Below, one piece after another: positions 60,701 to 64,000 of a stretch of DNA of 64,000 nucleotides. A model generated the notes under the pieces. The model was not told the DNA's origin. It saw nothing but the letters and a program-made list of their open reading frames with translations, and did not search any database. Source of the DNA: Natrialba sp. SSL1 (GTDB lineage: Archaea; Halobacteriota; Halobacteria; Halobacteriales; Natrialbaceae); the NCBI RefSeq assembly GCF_001861355.1, contig NZ_MASN01000018.1, positions 310,001-374,000 of the forward strand, given 5' to 3'. The number at the start of each line of letters is the position of its first letter. Positions within the stretch are counted from its first letter, which is position 1. The position numbers were made by a program, and so were the translations under genes.

Positions 60701-61335
60701 CGGTCTACTGGGATCGGACCGAACACGAGGATGGCTACGGACGCCAAGAGGGATCTGGTACAACTCCGACTCCAACGCTGAACTGGAACGATCGTGCTAC
60801 GGAGGAGATGACTGGACTCAACGTCATCGAAGATGGCCGGATGGGGAATCTCAACTTTGAGGAAGAGGGTGGCCCATGGGCCGCCGTCCCCGACGATTAC
60901 CCACGGTTCGGCTGGGAACTCGAGGCCGAGGGGATCTTCGAGGTCGACATTAACAACGTCGAGAACGTAAATGCCAGTGAATCCGCCACAATCGAGGCTA
61001 CGGTCACAAGTCGTGATCCGGATCTGGATGAGGAAGATGTCCCACAGATAATTACGCTCACCAACCCCGACGGCCAGGTCGTCGATACAAAAGAAGTGGT
61101 AGAAAGTGATCTAAACGAAGACGGTGAGACGGAGATTGAACTCGAGTGGCAGACAAGTCTCAATGACGATGGCAGCGGCGAGGTTACTGTTCGAAGCGAG
61201 GATCGAGAGGATTCAGCACCGATCGAGATCGAACCCGGCGAAGAAATCGACTGGACTGGGGACGCAGATGGATCATTGGACGACATCGGCGATTCCACGA
61301 TTGATATTGATGTCGACGCCATCACAGTTGGCTGA
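57739..61335 (+). CDS. Giant pilin-like surface adhesin with Ig-like domains and GLUG-type region
   Basis: 1198 residues. Residues about 10-38 form a type IV pilin class III signal (DRAASPVLGIVLLFAMVGIG) that PibD-like peptidase could cut, placing the rest outside the cell. A domain like haloarchaeal DUF7289 (my recollection) covers about 40-270. Two Ig/CARDB-like repeats lie at about 410-500 and 504-600, and a third at about 1067-1170. A GLUG-like beta-helix region (FSGTFDGNG at 775; GGLVG repeats up to about 1060) lies between. The gene is clearly AT-richer than its neighbours, so it may be transferred. Function as an adhesin is inference. Confidence 0.85.
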   Translation: MDGDFRVFGGDRAASPVLGIVLLFAMVGIGAVLLFAAGSVMLDGIGSEVDREKAHLCMDETDHRLGTVASTGYDQSMALDDPDCQPAVVNDGSISITWYNSSDGDRPPWGNSSRTVTEELGALEFNLDDRTLAHQGGAIWEVTDSGVRTEKSPPIGFTENGVLGLEFMQVHQSETVGSEGVLRHDYEGESEAAANLTSAVARAEEDVAIKIESEYAEGWKNHLESEKEYAEQFSEFDVNVESTSNPNEVVLTIEEIDAAPEEPYFLVEEDHGLWHQGGNEPLPSHILEHEESFHINTKLTNYGNESGQVNATLMIRDESGTGVESREITSKQEIEPGESISTADQEDWEWGSHSANHYFKTDNTTGNANVDRTIDVEPGEEYEYNVKTDPGGDTLDEPGHFIIEEDPPEVTITNVEDPVGQGETLTVHANVEKRGYGDDQLVWLSGFDGNIVDTAEVDSDGSGEESVELEWGSVDLPTDSTDTEIAVGTESNSTTKAVEVNPSLNITDVDVLDDPVEEDGSVTVEAVVEAMGDTADTDVILEDFDGNEADSQSVPVPGAGTETVELEYDNVGERTDRITVRTDSFEAEDDEMEEVVVVKRDGPECDAVDYEGSGSEHDPYQISNVDQLQCINDQGLDDHYELVDDIDAHGTEYWNPDVVDTDSHSETVTAENGEFGAGDQIELSETPVVEGSVEVDAGFWDSNPDFELVDDEAGIVEIQDNPGWGDDWAQLDVSYETPAESGEPRGFEPIGNGGHDWLEGSSRCDRPCSWEGQLFSGTFDGNGSVIEGLHIDRPDERFVGLFGSTSLPHVEDENGFETVDVGEGSEIRHVRLEDVYIHGQRYVGALAGQAGGTIDQSSSDGVVKAEEQLVGGLVGAGAHAELDNELVAQGTVIGGDNRDGFLGEGIGGLVGRTHWGSTLSVGYTQNIDVEFTGSGHSNAGGVLGATSYVDSEFDQMYTNVSVSGTSGGALVGSILQQSGESGDVFTNAVYWDRTEHEDGYGRQEGSGTTPTPTLNWNDRATEEMTGLNVIEDGRMGNLNFEEEGGPWAAVPDDYPRFGWELEAEGIFEVDINNVENVNASESATIEATVTSRDPDLDEEDVPQIITLTNPDGQVVDTKEVVESDLNEDGETEIELEWQTSLNDDGSGEVTVRSEDREDSAPIEIEPGEEIDWTGDADGSLDDIGDSTIDIDVDAITVG

Positions 61336-61389
61336 CTGAGCCGCCACCAACCCGAACCCCTTTTCACCACCGACGATAGAGTCACAGAC

Positions 61390-61713
61390 ATGTCGACCGA
61401 ATCGATTAGCGACCGGCGCGAGCATATCCGCTCGATCAGCGTCACCGCGCTGGCCGCGCTGCTCGGCGTCGGGACGGCGCTCGCCTCCATGGCGCTCACC
61501 GGTGATGTCTCACCGGGTGAGGCCGCAGGCGATACGCGAGCGCTCTTGCTCGTCCTCACCGCGATCGTCGCACAGATCGTGCTCTTTGACGCCACGAGCA
61601 TCTACAGCGACGACGAGTTCGGGATCAAACACTACCTGTTCATCACGTTCATGACCTTCTCTATGTGGTTCGTGACGTGGGGAATCCTGCTCACCGCGGA
61701 GCTTAACGCATAA
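61390..61713 (+). CDS. EMC6-like membrane protein
   Basis: 107 residues with three hydrophobic helices (about 17-38, 50-67 and 80-103). The overall layout, with FGIKHYLFITFMTFSMWFVTW in the last helix, resembles archaeal EMC6-like proteins. The eukaryotic EMC inserts membrane proteins, so a membrane-biogenesis role is possible. It ends 2 nt before abce1. TATA-like CCCTTTTC near 61358 precedes it. Confidence 0.82.
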   Translation: MSTESISDRREHIRSISVTALAALLGVGTALASMALTGDVSPGEAAGDTRALLLVLTAIVAQIVLFDATSIYSDDEFGIKHYLFITFMTFSMWFVTWGILLTAELNA

Positions 61714-61715
61714 CC

Positions 61716-63530
61716 ATGGCGGACGACAGCATCGCCGTCGTAGACCTGGATCGGTGCCAGCCCGACCGCTGTAGCTACGAGTGCAAGAACTACTGTCCAC
61801 CGAATCGGACCGGCAAGGAGTGCATCACGCTCCGGGGCGAAGAAACCCCAGAGGGACAGCCCGAGCAGGTTCGCATCTCCGAAGAGATCTGTCTCGGCGA
61901 AACCTGCGGTATCTGCGTCGAAAAGTGCCCCTTCGACGCAATCGAGATCATCAACCTACCACAGGAGTTGCAGGAAGAACCCGCACACCGCTACGGCGAG
62001 AACGCCTTCTCGCTGTACGGTCTCCCGGCCCCACAGGAGGGGAATGTCACCGGGATTCTCGGTCCGAACGGAATCGGGAAGACCACGGCCGTTCGCATTC
62101 TGGCCGGTGAACTCGAGCCGAACCTCGGCCGCTACGAGGAGTCGCCAGACTGGGACGATGTACTCGAGGCCTATCGTGGCACGGAGCTTCAGGACTACAT
62201 CGCAGACGTCCGCGACGGCGACATTACCATCGCCCGAAAGCCACAGTACGTCGACCAGATTCCGAAACAGTTCGACGGCAACACCCGCCAACTGTTGGAG
62301 CAGACGGACGAACGCGACGCCCTCGACTCGCTCGTCGAGCGGCTGTCGATCGGCCCCGTCATGGACCAGGCGATCGAGGATCTCTCCGGCGGCGAACTCC
62401 AGCGCGTTGCGCTCGCAGCGACGCTGGCGCGAGATACGGACTTCTACTTCCTGGACGAGATTACGCCGTACCTCGACATCGGACAGCGCGTTACCGCAGC
62501 GCGACTGATTCGCGAACTCGCCGAGGACGAGGGGAAATCGATGCTCGTCGTCGAGCACGACCTGGCGATTCTCGACCTACTCGCGGACACGCTGCACGTC
62601 GCCTACGGTGAACCCGGTGCCTACGGTGTGATTACCTCGCCGAAGTCGGTTCGGAACGGGATCAACGAGTACCTCTCGGGCTACCTCGACAACGAGAACA
62701 TGCGGATTCGCCAGAATCCGATCGAGTTCGAGGAGCATGCCCCACGAACCGCGACCCACGGCGACGTGCTCGTCGACTACCCCGACCTCTCCAAGAGCTA
62801 CGGTGATGGCGAGTTCAGCCTCGAGGTCGAAGGTGGCGAGATCCACCGCAACGAGGTCCTTGGCATCGTCGGCCCGAACGGGATCGGGAAGTCGACGTTC
62901 GCGAAGCTGCTGACGGGGAACCTCGAGACGGACGAAGGCGACGCTGATCTCGATCTGGAGATCTCCTACAAGCCCCAGTACGTGACGATCGACCAGCACA
63001 TGCGGGTCGACGCGTTCCTCTCCTCAATTACGGACCAGTTCGGCTCCTCGTACTGGAACACCGAGATCGCCCAGCCGCTCCAACTCGAGCGGATCATGGA
63101 ACAGAATCTTTCCGACCTCTCGGGCGGTGAGCGCCAGCGAGTTGCTATCGCTGCCTGTCTGTCCGATTCGGCAGATCTCTACCTGCTCGACGAGCCGTCG
63201 GCACACCTGGACGTCGAACAGCGCGTCCAGGCAACTAGCGCGATCCGACGCTACGCCGAACAGCAGGACGCGACCGTGATGGTCATCGATCACGACATCT
63301 ACATGATCGACCTGCTCGCGGACCGCCTGATGGTCTTCGACGGTGAACCCGCAATGCACGGTCACGCCGGCCAACCGCAGGCGATGCGCGACGGCATGAA
63401 CGAGTTCCTCGCTAATCTCGAGGTGACGTTCCGCCGTGACGAGCGTACGTCGCGTCCGCGGATCAACAAGCCTGAGTCGCAGCTAGACCGCGAGCAAAAG
63501 CGCGAAGGCGAGTACTACTACTCTCCCTGA
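61716..63530 (+). CDS. abce1: Ribosome-recycling ATPase ABCE1 (Rli1)
   Basis: 604 residues. Splits ribosomes after termination. Two N-terminal 4Fe-4S clusters are marked by CQPDRCSYECKNYC and CLGETCGICVEKCPF. Two ABC ATPase domains follow, with Walker A GPNGIGKTT near residue 115, LSGGELQR, then GPNGIGKST near 386 and LSGGERQR. DEITPYLD and DEPSAHLD are the Walker B/H-loop regions. This is a full-length typical ABCE1, translated together with the EMC6-like gene (2-nt gap). Confidence 0.97.
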   Translation: MADDSIAVVDLDRCQPDRCSYECKNYCPPNRTGKECITLRGEETPEGQPEQVRISEEICLGETCGICVEKCPFDAIEIINLPQELQEEPAHRYGENAFSLYGLPAPQEGNVTGILGPNGIGKTTAVRILAGELEPNLGRYEESPDWDDVLEAYRGTELQDYIADVRDGDITIARKPQYVDQIPKQFDGNTRQLLEQTDERDALDSLVERLSIGPVMDQAIEDLSGGELQRVALAATLARDTDFYFLDEITPYLDIGQRVTAARLIRELAEDEGKSMLVVEHDLAILDLLADTLHVAYGEPGAYGVITSPKSVRNGINEYLSGYLDNENMRIRQNPIEFEEHAPRTATHGDVLVDYPDLSKSYGDGEFSLEVEGGEIHRNEVLGIVGPNGIGKSTFAKLLTGNLETDEGDADLDLEISYKPQYVTIDQHMRVDAFLSSITDQFGSSYWNTEIAQPLQLERIMEQNLSDLSGGERQRVAIAACLSDSADLYLLDEPSAHLDVEQRVQATSAIRRYAEQQDATVMVIDHDIYMIDLLADRLMVFDGEPAMHGHAGQPQAMRDGMNEFLANLEVTFRRDERTSRPRINKPESQLDREQKREGEYYYSP

Positions 63531-63592
63531 GACCGTTCTCCGCGTCTTCCAAACTTCCGGTATTCTGGCCTTCCCGTCATCGCGTCTTCGGG

Positions 63593-63625
63593 TTTTCAGT
63601 TTTCAGTTTACAGTTTACAGTTTTC
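63593..63625 (+). terminator. T-rich tract after abce1 (TTTTCAG/TTTACAG repeats)
   Basis: TTTTCAG at 63593 and 63600, then TTTACAG at 63607 and 63614, then TTTTC: four 7-bp units in a row. Repeated T-runs soon after the abce1 stop (63530) fit a haloarchaeal terminator. Confidence 0.55.
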
Positions 63626-63640
63626 GACGACCCCCGTTAC

Positions 63641-63659
63641 GCTCGTTCATTACACGAGC
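63641..63659. terminator. Hairpin GCTCGT/ACGAGC between convergent genes
   Basis: GCTCGT (63641-63646) and ACGAGC (63654-63659) around a 7-nt loop. It follows the minus-strand gene stop and precedes, for that strand, an A/T tract. Confidence 0.4.
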
Positions 63660-63661
63660 AT

Positions 63662-63682
63662 ACGGACCGCTCAAAGGTCCGT
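63662..63682. terminator. Hairpin ACGGACC/GGTCCGT spanning a stop codon
   Basis: ACGGACC (63662-63668) and GGTCCGT (63676-63682), a perfect 7-bp stem with a 7-nt loop. The stop codon of the minus-strand gene (63671-63673) lies in the loop. It may end transcription or protect the 3' end. Confidence 0.45.
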
Positions 63683-64000
63683 AACGTCTCTATCGAGCAG
63701 TACGACAATTCCCGTCAACACCATCAGCACGCCAAGCAGCGCGTAGGCGAGGACTGCACTCGAGACGACCAGCGTGCCGGTCGCCCCGAAGACCGCGCCG
63801 GCGGCGGCGACGAGCGTCCCGAAGAGAATCAGTCCGATACCGACGAGTTCGGTCGTTACGCCGTCGTCCTCGGTGTCTGGCATTGCATCGGGGCGCTCGA
63901 GTGGGTCCACCAGTCGCCACTCGGGTTCGTCGGCGCGTTCGAGTCGGTATCGGCCGCGAGAGAGCGAGGAGAGGACGGCGTCGCTCGCGGCGTGGACGGT
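63671..64000 (-). CDS. Membrane protein, C-terminal part, running off the window
   Basis: The frame is open from the stop at 63671-63673 to the window edge. The visible 109 residues begin TVHAASDAVLSSLSRGRYRL and then ERADEPEWRLVDPLERPDAM. The second half has two hydrophobic helices (VGIGLILFGTLVAAAGAVFG and AVLAYALLGVLMVLTGIVVL). Codon use is coding-like up to the edge, so the GTG at 63910 is not the true start. No family can be named from this part. Confidence 0.72.
   Translation of the reverse strand, partial: TVHAASDAVLSSLSRGRYRLERADEPEWRLVDPLERPDAMPDTEDDGVTTELVGIGLILFGTLVAAAGAVFGATGTLVVSSAVLAYALLGVLMVLTGIVVLLDRDVTDL

Noticed and set aside
1-64000. tRNA, rRNA, insertion sequence or prophage genes
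   Set aside because: I saw no cloverleaf-like segment, transposase motif, terminal inverted repeat pair or integrase; a dedicated tRNA scan could still find one I missed.
1-64000. High frequency of CTCGAG
   Set aside because: It mostly reflects Leu-Glu codon pairs (CTC GAG) in GC-rich acidic proteins, a lineage habit and not a local signal.

Overview
The window is a haloarchaeal chromosome segment. The base composition is high in GC, the proteins are very acidic, 5' leaders are short or absent with TATA boxes about 25-33 nt before start codons, and archaeal information-processing genes are present (aIF2 gamma, Rpo7/Spt4, S19e, PDCD5-like protein, class I LysRS, ABCE1). Many small zinc-ribbon or membrane proteins are of kinds I know only from Halobacteria. 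The frequent in-frame CTCGAG (Leu-Glu) hints at the Natrialba/Natrinema/Haloterrigena group, but that placement is an inference. I see no rRNA, tRNA, CRISPR array or insertion sequence.

Layout. 1-3.0 kb: end of a membrane protein, a zinc-ribbon protein, a putative nuclease-like protein, a small membrane protein and an HTH/zinc-ribbon regulator, with two matching 16-bp dyads between the last two. 3.3-6.3 kb: conserved operon aIF2 gamma - PIN protein - rpoE1 - spt4 - GTP-dependent dephospho-CoA kinase. 6.4-9.5 kb: a hydrolase pair (FAH and cyclase families) and a HEPN / wHTH-nucleotidyltransferase pair. 9.6-16.6 kb: geranylgeranyl-reductase-like flavoprotein, small membrane proteins, MATE exporter, FAD oxidase and CAF17/YgfZ-like folate protein. 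17-24.9 kb: zinc-ended acidic protein, DUF5611-type protein, dicarboxylate symporter, PitA (chlorite-dismutase/Abm fusion), PadR regulator and a PDZ site-2 protease. 25-36.8 kb: pyrH-lysS, MobB-MoaE fusion, a second site-2 protease, thiL, the S19e/PDCD5/PP-loop cluster, hisS and another flavoprotein reductase.

37-48.9 kb is mainly hydrolases and surface functions: sulfatase, JAMM protease overlapping a BtuF-like protein, PLD-like membrane protein, two tandem M32 carboxypeptidases and an M20 peptidase. 49-57.5 kb: HemAT oxygen transducer, PIN-ATPase-KH protein, beta-propeller lipoprotein paired with an HtpX-like protease, nadE and a small wHTH. 57.7-61.3 kb: one unusually AT-rich 1198-residue pilin-like adhesin with Ig-like domains and a GLUG-type region. 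61.4-64 kb: EMC6-like protein, ABCE1, a double-hairpin/T-tract terminator zone and a gene running off the window end.

The observations most worth follow-up are the twin CTGAA/TTCAG dyads at 1958-2001, the dyad over the pyrH promoter, the HEPN-MNT pair with its own promoter dyad, the nuclease-like protein with a C-terminal cysteine cluster, the single-HKD tail-anchored protein and the giant adhesin with a possible decayed HalOD1 fragment beside it. Function assignments come from motif recognition and family knowledge; no database search was run.
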